Source: Planctomicrobium piriforme
GTDB taxonomy: Bacteria; Planctomycetota; Planctomycetia; Planctomycetales; Planctomycetaceae
Length of the DNA stretch: 64,000 nucleotides
Direction: 5' to 3'
NCBI GenBank assembly: GCA_945860955.1
Contig: CAMATH010000015.1
Span: 18,531 to 82,530 of the forward strand
Shown one piece after another: positions 1 through 8,875 of this stretch. Under the pieces are notes generated by a model. The model saw nothing but the letters and a program-made list of their open reading frames with translations. It was not told the origin of the DNA and did no database searches. The translations under genes were made by a program, and so were the position numbers. Position 1 is the stretch's first letter. Every line of letters begins with the position of its first letter.

Positions 1-1569
1 CGTCACCCCCGGCTTTGCCAGATCCTCTTCCGCGAGTGCCATCAACGCGACCCAGGGTCCAAATACCGGGTCGTCAGGGCGCGAGCGAATGTCGACGTAC
101 CGGCGCCAGCGGGCGGTGATCGGCGGTCGCAGATCTTCCGGCGCGAGCGAGAGAAAGAAAATCGCCGTCTCCAGCGGGTCGGGTTTTGTGGTCGCGACCT
201 TCAGTAGATAGTCGGCAACCCTCAGCCGCGCCGCGTCGAGCAGCAACGCGTGCTGCGCATCCAGGAAGTCCTGAACTCCCTTCTGCTTGGCGGCCAAGTC
301 CGCTTCGAATTCAGGTCCGCCGGGGATCCGTTGGGGATCGTCGATCAATGGTAAATCGAGAGGCACTTCGCTGCTGGCGAAGACTCCGTAGAGTCCGTAG
401 TAGTCTCCCATCGCGATGGCGTCGTATTTGTGGTCGTGGCAACGGGCGCAACTGACCGTCAATCCCAGAAGACCGCGCGAGACCGTGTCGATGCGGTCGT
501 CGATCACGTCGTGAATGTTGTTATCAAACATCCGTCCCAATGTCAGAAAACCCAACGCGCCGAGTCGCCAGCGGTCGACGGCGGGCTCGATCTGATCGGC
601 GGCGATTTGCTCGGTGACGAACCGGTCGTAAGGGAGATCTTCGTTGAGCGCTCGGATGACGTAGTCGCGATAGGTGTACGCGTAGGGACGTATGCGGTTG
701 TCGCCGTACATCAGCACGCCGTCTTTGGTGTCGGCATAACGGGCGACATCGAGCCAGTGTCGGCCCCAGCGTTCACCGAATCCGGGTGAAGCGAGCAGCC
801 GGTCGACCGCGGCCTCGTAGGCTTCGGGGGTTTCGTCGGCCACGAAAGCGGCCGTCTCTTCAGGGGTCGGAGGGAGTCCGGTGAGATCCCAGGTGACGCG
901 TCGTAAAAGACTGCGGCGGTCCGCCTCAACGCCGGGAGTCAGGCCGGCCCGTTCGAGTTTCGCGATGACCAAGGCATCGATCGCATTGCGGACGGACCCA
1001 GAGTTTTTCACCTCTGGAACCGCGGGCCGGACGACTGGTTTGAGTGACCAGTATTGGCGGGCGGCGGCAAAATCGGGACCGGTGGGAGCGGGTGCCGGCG
1101 CAGTCACGGCCGGCACTGGCGCGCCCCGTTCCACCCAAGGCACGAAGTCGGCGACTTGCGCCGCGGTGAGTGCCGGCCCCTTGGGAGGCATCACGCGGTC
1201 CTGATGACGAATCGCGGCGATCAACAGACTGTTGGCCGGTTTGTGCGGGACAACCGCAGGACCGGAATCCCCCCCCTTAAGGAATCCGGAAGGACTGTCG
1301 AGACGGAGCCCCGCCTTGGGTTCTTTGGCCTGGCTCGAATGGCAGGCGTGACACCGTTCGACAAGGACCGGTCGGATCTTCTGTTCGAAGAAGGCGATTC
1401 CGTCCGGATCGTCTGCCTGCGGTTCTTGAGCGACACCCCGCGCACCCGCAAGTAACAGCAAACCAAAGATTGCAATCGCGAAGCATATGCTTCGTAACAG
1501 TTCGAACTGGGAACTTCGGGAGGGCATGGAGCAGCCAACCAGGGAGGGAATACGCGGAGAGGAGTTCAT
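1..1569 (-). CDS. PSD1 / planctomycete cytochrome c domain protein (5' part)
   Basis: This gene runs off the left edge; 523 codons are visible without a stop. The start is ATG at 1569. A hydrophobic segment at residues ~28-48 looks like a signal peptide. It is followed by a planctomycete-type cytochrome c domain with a heme-binding CHACH motif (Cys73, Cys76, His77). Then comes a DUF1549 (PSD1) region with the LTGLPPTPEE and RYADTKDG signatures, and a second CxxCH near residue 374 (CARCHDH). Proteins of this family are usually 700-1100 residues long with a DUF1553 C-terminus, which should lie outside the window. They are secreted, probably heme-binding, and abundant in Planctomycetes, often next to DUF1501 genes. 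Their biochemical role is unknown. The gene is transcribed divergently from the kinase at 1710. Confidence 0.93.
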   Translation of the reverse strand, partial: MNSSPRIPSLVGCSMPSRSSQFELLRSICFAIAIFGLLLLAGARGVAQEPQADDPDGIAFFEQKIRPVLVERCHACHSSQAKEPKAGLRLDSPSGFLKGGDSGPAVVPHKPANSLLIAAIRHQDRVMPPKGPALTAAQVADFVPWVERGAPVPAVTAPAPAPTGPDFAAARQYWSLKPVVRPAVPEVKNSGSVRNAIDALVIAKLERAGLTPGVEADRRSLLRRVTWDLTGLPPTPEETAAFVADETPEAYEAAVDRLLASPGFGERWGRHWLDVARYADTKDGVLMYGDNRIRPYAYTYRDYVIRALNEDLPYDRFVTEQIAADQIEPAVDRWRLGALGFLTLGRMFDNNIHDVIDDRIDTVSRGLLGLTVSCARCHDHKYDAIAMGDYYGLYGVFASSEVPLDLPLIDDPQRIPGGPEFEADLAAKQKGVQDFLDAQHALLLDAARLRVADYLLKVATTKPDPLETAIFFLSLAPEDLRPPITARWRRYVDIRSRPDDPVFGPWVALMALAEEDLAKPGVT

Positions 1570-1709
1570 TGTAACGCATCGGGAGCCTGCCGCGGTATTC
1601 CATACGCGGTGGATCTGGAAATTTGCTTGCGTCCCGTGTGAACGGGCGATAGTCTGGACATGGTGGGGAATAAAACAATGACCCGACCGGCCAGCCAAAG
1701 GGGGGGACA

Positions 1710-3674
1710 ATGCAACTGAGATGCGCGACGTGTAGTGTGGATTGCACGGTCGACGACGACTCGGTGCAAACGGTCAGTTGTCCGAGTTGCGGCAAGTTGT
1801 TGTACTCCGCGTCGACAATCGCGGGGGATTCTCTCATCGTGGTCGAGCAGCCGATTGGCGTCGATTCGTTGACGGCGATAGGGCAGTTTATTCCCACCGA
1901 TACAACGCGCCACTGGGGGCAGACTCAGGCTGCCGAGCTGCTGTCGGTGTCGCGGCTCCCCTGTCAGTTGGGGCGGTACAATGTCTTGAAGCTGCTGGCG
2001 AACGGCGGTTTCGCCCAAGTATTTTTGGCGCGTGACACCGAAATCGAGCGGGAAGTCGCGTTAAAGCTGCCAAGAGGCGACCGGGTCGCGAGCGAGGAAC
2101 GGATGTCGGCGATGGTGGCCGAAGCGCGGCTGGCGGCTCGGGTGCGCCACGCGAATATCGCCACGGTTTACGACGTTGGGTACCTCACGACCGGCGTCCC
2201 GTTCATCTCGATGGAATTCGTGACTGGGGGGACATTTCAGAATCTGCTGGAGTTGGAGAATCCACCGGTTCGGCGGTCGCTGGAGTTGCTTGCGTCGGTC
2301 GCCGACGCGTTGCAGCACGCCCATCAAAACGGGCTCGTCCATCGCGATTTGAAGCCGGGCAATATCCTGATTGATGAATTCGGGCAACCCAAAATCGTCG
2401 ACTTCGGTTTGGCGCTCGATGAAAACCTGAATGTCGGGCAGGGAGGAGACATCTCGGGAACCCCGGCGTATATGGCACCCGAACAGATTCGGGGAGAAGT
2501 GCATCGACTGGATGGCCGGACCGACATTTGGGCGCTGGGAGTGATGCTGTACGAAGTGCTGTGCGGTCGACGGCCTTTTAACGGATCGCGGGAACGGGTC
2601 TTTGATGAAGTCCTTCACCGGGAACCCAAGCCACCACGCCAGCACGACGATACGGTTCCCAAAGAACTCGAGGCGATCTGCCTCAAATGTCTCGGCAAGT
2701 CGCCGGCGGCGCGGTACAGCACGTGCAGTGATGTCGCCAGCGCTCTGCGAGACTGGCTCAGTCAATCGTGGACCGAAACGGCGCCAGAGACCCTATCGCG
2801 GTCGGGTTCGGGAACGCGGAAATTCAACACACTGCTGGCGGCTGACAGCTCCAGCACGAGCCGCCAGATCACGCCGTTGGTCTCTCCACAGGTCTCGCCA
2901 CGACGCCGTTCCGGAAAGTTCCGGCTGGGACTCACGCTGGCGTCGTTTCTGGTGGTGGCCGGCGCGCTGTGGCCTCCGGTTCTGGGTTTACTGAGTTCCA
3001 CAACCTCGGTCAAACAGACGCGGGTTCCCGGGCGCTGGTACGAAACCCTGGACCACAAGCCGGTGCCGGTCATATGGACCGCGATCGCCAAAGATTCGAA
3101 CTGGCAATGGAATCCGGAAACCCACCAGACGACGGTCACCAGCAATTACCCGGCGGCGTTTCAGACGGGAACGACCTCTTCCGAGAGCTTTCGGCTGGAA
3201 GTGCGGTTCTCGACCGGCTCGGCGACCGGGGATTCCGGGTTGTTCTGGGGAGCGCATGACGCACCGGCGGAACATGACGTGACCGGGACCGATTTTCAGG
3301 TCGTGACGTTTAACCGTCTGCAAAACGAGACTCCCGCCAACAGTTTTCGACTGTCTCGAACACAGAACACCACCTGGACACCTCGGGGAGGCCCCTCCCC
3401 CTTGATGAACCGGGAGATGCTGACGGGGGCGCGTGTTGGTTCCCCAACTGAACCGCAGCACGTCTTGCAGGTTCTGGTGCTGCAGGGGCAACTTCGCGAA
3501 GTCCGCTGGAACGGTCAGATCTATGACAAGATGGCGGACACTGATTTATTTTGTCCCCCCCTGCGACCGCTGATTTCTTCGGGCGGTTTCGGAATTTACA
3601 ACGAAGGGGGGACGACGATTTTTCACGAAGTGCGCATTGAGTTGATCAACGCCCCCGGTTCGGGCACTCCCTGA
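1710..3674 (+). CDS. membrane-anchored Ser/Thr protein kinase with DUF1080-like exported domain
   Basis: A 654-residue protein. Residues 5-27 hold two CxxC pairs (Cys5/Cys8, Cys24/Cys27), suggesting a small zinc ribbon. A Hanks-type kinase domain spans ~90-350: glycine-rich loop at 96-103, catalytic lysine Lys119 in VALK, HRD at 211-213, DFG at 231-233, APE at 256-258. A transmembrane helix lies near 405-430. The C-terminal ~210 residues resemble the DUF1080 / 3-keto-disaccharide hydrolase lectin-like fold, with an FRLEVRFS strand and a SGLFWGAHD turn. The exported domain may sense a sugar-like ligand; that is inference. A GGGGGG run ends a few bases before the ATG and serves as the Shine-Dalgarno. 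All core catalytic residues are present, so the kinase should be active. Confidence 0.92.
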   Translation: MQLRCATCSVDCTVDDDSVQTVSCPSCGKLLYSASTIAGDSLIVVEQPIGVDSLTAIGQFIPTDTTRHWGQTQAAELLSVSRLPCQLGRYNVLKLLANGGFAQVFLARDTEIEREVALKLPRGDRVASEERMSAMVAEARLAARVRHANIATVYDVGYLTTGVPFISMEFVTGGTFQNLLELENPPVRRSLELLASVADALQHAHQNGLVHRDLKPGNILIDEFGQPKIVDFGLALDENLNVGQGGDISGTPAYMAPEQIRGEVHRLDGRTDIWALGVMLYEVLCGRRPFNGSRERVFDEVLHREPKPPRQHDDTVPKELEAICLKCLGKSPAARYSTCSDVASALRDWLSQSWTETAPETLSRSGSGTRKFNTLLAADSSSTSRQITPLVSPQVSPRRRSGKFRLGLTLASFLVVAGALWPPVLGLLSSTTSVKQTRVPGRWYETLDHKPVPVIWTAIAKDSNWQWNPETHQTTVTSNYPAAFQTGTTSSESFRLEVRFSTGSATGDSGLFWGAHDAPAEHDVTGTDFQVVTFNRLQNETPANSFRLSRTQNTTWTPRGGPSPLMNREMLTGARVGSPTEPQHVLQVLVLQGQLREVRWNGQIYDKMADTDLFCPPLRPLISSGGFGIYNEGGTTIFHEVRIELINAPGSGTP

Positions 3675-3790
3675 GATTTGGAGACCGCTCGGGCGGCGGC
3701 CCTTCGAACAGCGTCGCGACTTGCCACCCGTCCCCCGCCCCCATCCATCGCCACTCCCTCACCCCACCCCGACTCTAGTTTCGAGAATCC

Positions 3791-4948
3791 ATGTCCATCT
3801 CCATTTCGAATCCCTCTTCCACCGAGCCGATCAGCACAGTCGACGTCACTCCATCCGCAATGCCGAGCACTCCCCAAACGGGCACCGTGAATGTTTGCAA
3901 AGGGGATGTCTTACCCCCGGCCGGCTTCATTTTTGATGGGGTGTTCCTGCGGATGGCGCGCGGCACAACGAGCTTCACCGCCGCCCAGGTGGTCGCCACT
4001 CCCGACATTTATCTGTCGAAGCAGGCGCTGTACGGAAACAACCCGACAACTGTGAAGGCGAATTGGGACATGAGTGGCGACACCCGGATGCAGGCGGAGT
4101 GCGATTCCTCTCCCAATGAACGCATCAATCGTTTGTACGCCGTTTCACGTAGTTACCTGTACAACCCCTCGAATCCGACGAATCCGTACCAGGAAAGCCT
4201 GGAACAGGTTTCGGTGCAGTTCAAAGGGCGCAAAGTGGCTTCGGGCGGTGGTTCTTCCATGAATGTCGCGATTCTGAACGCCCCCAGCCCGGTCCAGGCC
4301 AAACCGGTCCCCGAGAAGGCCGGTTCAGGAAAGACCGCCGGTGTGAAGGGGGCGGCAAAGGGCGCGCTGGAAATGGTCGCCTCTCTCGAGGCTGCCCCAG
4401 CGGCCGGTCTACCGGCGATTCTGGAACCGGCACCCATCCCGACGAATATCGTCCATCCCGCACGTCCCGGTCGACGCCCCGGGGTCGACGTCGGACCGGA
4501 CAATTGCGTCGACGGTTGGCTGCTGTATGGCGGTCTGTCGGTGACGAATCCCGATCTGGGGAATCGTCTGTTCCGTCAGGGGGAGCCGTTGCGGGCGCGG
4601 ATCCTGGCGATCGCCGTCGCACGGGTCGACTGGTCGATCTGTCTGCCGGTGGCGCAAGCGGGACATCGCGTCGTCCGCCGCGCCATCCGCCGGCCAGCGG
4701 GCGATTTCACGGTGGAACACTGTCAGCCGAGTCCCTGGCTGTTTCCAAACTCCCCGACGCACTCGATCGTGGCGTACCAGAACCTGCTCGGAGTCCCCGA
4801 GCAGGTGTTGCTCTCGACCAGTCGAGAAACCCCCGACATTTTGCAGTTTGAGAACGATCACGACATTCTCATTCAGGTGAACTGCCTGTCGTTCATGCAG
4901 TCGACAGCCGCCGGCTCGTTCGATTTGTGGGTCAAGGTGATCGACTGA
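3791..4948 (+). CDS. protein of unknown function, Ala/Pro-rich linker
   Basis: A 385-residue protein I do not recognise. There is no signal peptide; the N-terminus is Ser/Thr/Pro-rich. An N-terminal region (~25-160) looks globular. An Ala/Pro-rich linker follows (~185-220). The C-terminal globular part (~225-385) has several Trp and Cys residues and ends in FDLWVKVID. Two domains joined by a flexible linker is all that can be said. It lies 116 bp downstream of the kinase on the same strand, so it could be co-transcribed, but nothing links them functionally. Its stop is 9 bp from the convergent stop of the Crp-like gene. Reading-frame continuity across the whole length supports a real gene. 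Confidence 0.7.
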   Translation: MSISISNPSSTEPISTVDVTPSAMPSTPQTGTVNVCKGDVLPPAGFIFDGVFLRMARGTTSFTAAQVVATPDIYLSKQALYGNNPTTVKANWDMSGDTRMQAECDSSPNERINRLYAVSRSYLYNPSNPTNPYQESLEQVSVQFKGRKVASGGGSSMNVAILNAPSPVQAKPVPEKAGSGKTAGVKGAAKGALEMVASLEAAPAAGLPAILEPAPIPTNIVHPARPGRRPGVDVGPDNCVDGWLLYGGLSVTNPDLGNRLFRQGEPLRARILAIAVARVDWSICLPVAQAGHRVVRRAIRRPAGDFTVEHCQPSPWLFPNSPTHSIVAYQNLLGVPEQVLLSTSRETPDILQFENDHDILIQVNCLSFMQSTAAGSFDLWVKVID

Positions 4949-4957
4949 TGTGACGAT

Positions 4958-5578
4958 TCACCCGTCGGTGTCCCGCCACCGGGAGAGGATCCGCGACACG
5001 GTCTCGCGCGAGAGTCCGCAATCGACGGCGATCTGCTCATGGGTCAGACCCAATGCTCGCATCGAATCCGTATTGCCCCGCGCGGACTCTCGCGCCGCCA
5101 GATCCAGATACGCCAGAACCCGATCTTCTCCTCTGGGTATCAGAGTTACTTCCAGTCGCTGGCGCAGTGCCGACTCGCGATCGGCCAGCGAGCGCGCCAG
5201 TCCCGCCGCCAGACGTGGTGAGGTCGGCAGCAGCTCCTGAAACGCCGACACGCCAATCAACAGAATCTCGGATCCTTGCAGACAGCGGACTTCGACGGCG
5301 CTCGGTTCATCGACCACCAGCGCTCGTTCGCCAAACAGCGCCCCGCCGCGCATGCGACGTGTCACATACAGTCGACCATCACCCGACGGAATCGATTCCA
5401 TTCCCCGCCCTGATAGCAGGAAACCCAAAAATCCGGTTGGCTCGCCAGAGAGTTGCACGACGGTGTCCTGGCGAAGCATCCGCCGGGCCGCGAACTTTGA
5501 GACATGTTCGACCTCCGCTTCGTTCAGATCGCGGAGCAACGGCAGGTCGTTAAGGAACTGAGGTACGACGACCGCCAT
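4958..5578 (-). CDS. Crp/Fnr-family transcriptional regulator
   Basis: A 206-residue protein with an N-terminal cyclic-nucleotide-binding beta-roll (~15-125) and a C-terminal winged helix (~150-206) whose recognition helix reads LSRETVSRILSRW, typical of HTH_Crp. An upstream GTG at 5605 is possible, but the ATG at 5578 has a GGGAGGGG Shine-Dalgarno at the right distance and is preferred. The phosphate-binding cassette is partly kept (FGERAL), but the arginine expected after the following proline is missing (DEPSAVEV). Cyclic AMP binding is therefore doubtful. The gene follows the PpiC-type gene by 23 bp and is probably in the same transcript. It most likely controls genes elsewhere or autoregulates. 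Confidence 0.88.
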   Translation of the reverse strand: MAVVVPQFLNDLPLLRDLNEAEVEHVSKFAARRMLRQDTVVQLSGEPTGFLGFLLSGRGMESIPSGDGRLYVTRRMRGGALFGERALVVDEPSAVEVRCLQGSEILLIGVSAFQELLPTSPRLAAGLARSLADRESALRQRLEVTLIPRGEDRVLAYLDLAARESARGNTDSMRALGLTHEQIAVDCGLSRETVSRILSRWRDTDG

Positions 5579-5601
5579 GTTGACCCCTCCCGGTATTGAA
5601 T

Positions 5602-6450
5602 TCACTCAGACGCTGGCAACATGATCGCGAAACCAATGGTTTGAAGCTGCTGCGTAAGCCAGTTTTCGAACAACCGCCCACGAATGGCGCTGGCGATCTC
5701 GGGAGTAAGTTCCGCGACCAGAAGTTGCCGCACGCACAGCAGATGAAACAGACCATCGGCCGAGAGTGGGCCGATGAGTTCCCCCTCTTTCGCGGAAAAC
5801 ACCGCCGACTCGATTGTCGGCCCGAGACTGGTCCGTCTCACAAGCCCCAGTTCGCCTCCCAAATTCTTCGTTTCCACATCAAGCGAATACCGCAGGGCGA
5901 GATGCGCAAAGTCCGCTCCTTCGTCGAGTTGCAAGCGGATCTCGTCGGCGACCCCCTGTTCACTCACGACGATTCGTGAGAGCCGCGCTCGATCGTACTC
6001 CCGGCGATTCTCGGCGAATTCCCGCAGCACCTCGTCGTCGCCACAGACCGCTTCCTGAAGTCGACCGCGGAAGTTCTGCAATTCGAGCTGTTTTTCCAGA
6101 TCCTCGAGTGAGATCCCGCGACTTCCCAGCCAGGCGACCATCTCGGCCGATCGATACAGCTTGTGCGTTCGCCGCAGGATATCGACCGCCGACTGGAGTT
6201 CTTCGTCAGCGACCTTCCAGCCGCGATCGAGGGCGGCCTTTCGGATTACCAAGTCGACCAGCATCTCGCGAACAACCGCTCGGCGTTCCGTATACCTGAG
6301 CCAGTCAATGAAGTCACTGGCCGACACGGATGTCGATCCGAGTCGCGCCACCGGGACATTGTTCAATTCAGACACCAATGCACCACGCAGATTCGAGTGA
6401 TTTGTCGCCACCGCAGCCGTCAAGGTATGCGCCAACGGTTGGGGTTGCAA
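5602..6450 (-). CDS. PpiC/parvulin-type peptidylprolyl isomerase
   Basis: A protein of up to 282 residues. The N-terminal half is helical and SurA-like (Asn/Val/Pro-rich first strand, then FIDWLRYTERR helices). The region ~150-245 matches a parvulin rotamase domain: SRIVVSEQGVADEI, the FAHLALRYSLD helix, GGELGLVRR, and a late GPLSADGLFHLLCV strand. The start is uncertain: the open frame has no ATG near its beginning, so TTG at 6450 or GTG at 6375 must serve. No signal peptide is evident, so a cytoplasmic location is likely unless the start is misjudged. Planctomycete genomes often place such isomerases beside cyclic-nucleotide-binding proteins or type I secretion components; here a Crp-like gene follows. 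Confidence 0.8.
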   Translation of the reverse strand: MQPQPLAHTLTAAVATNHSNLRGALVSELNNVPVARLGSTSVSASDFIDWLRYTERRAVVREMLVDLVIRKAALDRGWKVADEELQSAVDILRRTHKLYRSAEMVAWLGSRGISLEDLEKQLELQNFRGRLQEAVCGDDEVLREFAENRREYDRARLSRIVVSEQGVADEIRLQLDEGADFAHLALRYSLDVETKNLGGELGLVRRTSLGPTIESAVFSAKEGELIGPLSADGLFHLLCVRQLLVAELTPEIASAIRGRLFENWLTQQLQTIGFAIMLPASE

Positions 6451-6627
6451 TGTCGAACGGTGGACTGCGCTTTCAGCGGTCTCGCCGGATTTACGCCGGC
6501 AGACACAATTTCATGTTGCCGGGAATGGCATGGCGTGCTGGGGGGAGACAAGGGGGAAGGATGAAAGCGGAGTGATGAGGGATGAAGTACCGAATATTGC
6601 CGGAGGGTGGATTTTCGTTATGGGGGG

Positions 6628-7269
6628 TTAGTCGTTGACTTTGACCCCGACTGTGATCTTTTCGCGGGATTTTCCGAAGTGATCGCGGATGAGGGATCGC
6701 AAGCGATCTAGGTCATCCTGCGTGGCGACATGACCGCGGAGCCCGACGAAGCCGAGTCGATGTTCTTCGACTTCGATTTCGCGGAATGCGTCATCACTTC
6801 TCAGGTGTTCGGCCAGAATTTCTCGCTCCAACTGGAAACGCGCGTGGTGTGCGGATTGCGTTCCCAATTGCTTGCCCTGCTGTAATCCCAGGATGATTCC
6901 GGCTGCCAGACAGCAGGTCAGCGCAAAGAGCCAGCCCGCCACCCAGGGGAATCGACGAGAATCGGTGCGGGGCGGCGGCACGTCCACCTGGGATTTCGGC
7001 GGGTCCGAGAGTTCCTGGATGCGAATGTTCTGCCAGACAAACACCGCCACCAGCGCGATTCCAAGCGTCGCACCAGCCACGCCCCCCTGAGTGCAGCCTT
7101 GTATCAGTCCGACAACGATTGGATCGAAGTCGGGATGGTCACCCCCGGCGAAGACACTGCGATAGTACCCGGGAACAAACCAGCCTAGTGTGTAACCGAC
7201 CCCCCCTCCGATCAGGGCCAGCACGCCTGCAAACCTGACAATGACCCAGATCGCGGTACGAATTGTCAC
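6628..7269 (-). CDS. membrane protein with C-terminal BON-like domain
   Basis: A 213-residue protein starting at GTG 7269, preceded by a GGGGA Shine-Dalgarno. Hydrophobic helices lie at ~8-32 and ~52-80, and a third at ~108-128. The last ~65 residues look like a BON domain: a LRSDDAFREIEVEE strand, a LRGHVATQDDLDRLRSLI strand-helix, and a final ITVGVKV strand. BON domains are thought to bind membranes or phospholipids. No enzyme motif is visible. It lies 177 bp upstream (in minus-strand order) of the isomerase and just after a small ORF. The function is unknown. Confidence 0.75.
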   Translation of the reverse strand: MTIRTAIWVIVRFAGVLALIGGGVGYTLGWFVPGYYRSVFAGGDHPDFDPIVVGLIQGCTQGGVAGATLGIALVAVFVWQNIRIQELSDPPKSQVDVPPPRTDSRRFPWVAGWLFALTCCLAAGIILGLQQGKQLGTQSAHHARFQLEREILAEHLRSDDAFREIEVEEHRLGFVGLRGHVATQDDLDRLRSLIRDHFGKSREKITVGVKVND

Positions 7270-7330
7270 GGGAATCCCCGGAGACGTGGCAAGGGCTTCA
7301 AGTCGTCGCGGTCTGCGTCAGGGTGATGTT

Positions 7331-7591
7331 TCAATCATGATGAATGAGCGAAAGCTGAGGACGCATTTCGGGTGGAGTTTCGCTGGAGGTCGCGCCGGCC
7401 CGTCGAACGGTTTGATTCTGTGCGACCATCGCGACCCGTCCGCGCAGCGCCTTCCACTCGCCAAACCTCTGATCGATTGTCATCCGAACTGTTTGAATTT
7501 CGACAAGATTCTCCGCGATCCGCCGCCGAAGCGCCGCAATCCTCTCGGGGATATCGCATGGTGCAGAATGGTCCGGTTCGCGGGACAACAT
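7331..7591 (-). CDS. small helical protein, unknown function
   Basis: A possible 86-residue protein. The middle is strongly helical and charged with regular hydrophobic spacing (IAALRRRIAENLVEIQTVR), consistent with a short coiled coil. A GGAG lies 5 nt before the ATG, which supports translation. It ends 61 bp before the BON-like membrane protein and could be co-transcribed. I do not recognise a family. A longer ORF in another frame overlaps but lacks protein-like composition. Confidence 0.45.
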   Translation of the reverse strand: MLSREPDHSAPCDIPERIAALRRRIAENLVEIQTVRMTIDQRFGEWKALRGRVAMVAQNQTVRRAGATSSETPPEMRPQLSLIHHD

Positions 7592-7921
7592 CACATCTCC
7601 GGAGAGTGTGGATGGCTGAATGGGAAGACTGGGAAATGGACGCGAGCGCTATCACTCGAATCGACTGGCTAGACACAGGAACTTGAATCGCCTGGTGAAT
7701 CGCTCCGGCTCGGGGAGTTGATAGGGGTTGTATCAATGAAATCGATTCGTACTCGGCCCGCGAGCATTGTCGCATTTTCCACGGTGGGGAGTATAACATC
7801 TCGGTTCCTGCCCTAAGGCGTTCGAGATCCCCTTCCATTCCATCCTGCGTGGCTGCAGATTGCCTTTCGACACTCCGCCCTGTTGCCCCGTCCACTCTCA
7901 CTTCGACACGAGACTTTGGAA

Positions 7922-8743
7922 ATGAGTTCAGTTTCTCCCCTCCGCATCGGCTTCATTGGTGCCGGCAAAATGGCGACGGCGCTGGCGCGCGGCTGGACTC
8001 GCGCGGGGATCTGCACACCCGATACGATTCTGGCGAGCGACGTCTACCCCGCCGCCCGCGAACACTTCACCCTCGAGACCGGTGCGCTGACGGCTGACTC
8101 CAATGTTTCCATCGCCCGCTTCGCGGACGTGCTGGTTCTGGCGGTCAAACCCCAACAATTTCGCCCGGTTTTGCAGGAACTCGCGAGCGTTGATTTGGAC
8201 AAGTGTCTGATCGTATCGATCGCAGCGGGAATCCCACTCGCGACGATGGTCTCGGTGCTGGGGGAAAATCGCCGGTTGGTCCGGGTGATGCCCAACACTC
8301 CGTGCCTGGTCGGAGAGTCGGCGTCAGCCTTTTGCCTGGGAGGAAGCGCGACCGACGCCGATGCCGGGTTGATCCAGAAACTCCTGACCGCGGTAGGACT
8401 GGCTGTCCGCCTGGCGGAGCCGTTACTCGACGCAGTCACCGGTCTCTCGGGCAGCGGACCGGCGTTCGTCTGTCTGATGATCGAGGCACTTGCCGACGGG
8501 GGCGTGAAAGCGGGTTTGCCGCGAGACGTGGCGCAGAAACTGGCGGCACAAACACTGCTGGGAACAGCAAGGATGGTGCTTGAGACAGGTTTGCATCCTG
8601 GGGCGCTCAAGGACGCGGTCGCCAGCCCTGCCGGGACGACCATCGCAGGTCTTCATGAACTTGAACGGGCCGGCGTCCGGGGAGCGCTGATTAACGCCGT
8701 CGAGGCGGCCGCCCGACGATCGAAGGAATTGGGCCAGGCGTGA
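7922..8743 (+). CDS. proC: pyrroline-5-carboxylate reductase
   Basis: Catalyses the last step of proline biosynthesis, NAD(P)H-dependent reduction of 1-pyrroline-5-carboxylate. At 273 residues it has normal family length. The N-terminal Rossmann motif GFIGAGKMATAL is intact. Further signatures are VRVMPNTPCLVGE, the LSGSGPAFVCLMIEAL helix, and the ProC C-terminal signature ALKDAVASPAGTTIAGL. The start at ATG 7922 places the Rossmann strand about 8 residues in, as in homologues; an upstream in-frame ATG at 7883 would add 13 unlike residues. It stands alone on the plus strand, with no proA or proB nearby. Confidence 0.96.
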   Translation: MSSVSPLRIGFIGAGKMATALARGWTRAGICTPDTILASDVYPAAREHFTLETGALTADSNVSIARFADVLVLAVKPQQFRPVLQELASVDLDKCLIVSIAAGIPLATMVSVLGENRRLVRVMPNTPCLVGESASAFCLGGSATDADAGLIQKLLTAVGLAVRLAEPLLDAVTGLSGSGPAFVCLMIEALADGGVKAGLPRDVAQKLAAQTLLGTARMVLETGLHPGALKDAVASPAGTTIAGLHELERAGVRGALINAVEAAARRSKELGQA

Positions 8744-8875
8744 GCGGGCCGGACTCGCTGGCAGGTGCACACTCCACAGTGACTTGCCTTACGGAAATCT
8801 CGGTCGGGGTTGAGCCGGGCGCGGTTCGGCGCGGCGAATGTCATTGTGCTACGGAGGTGCCGACGGACGGTTGGA

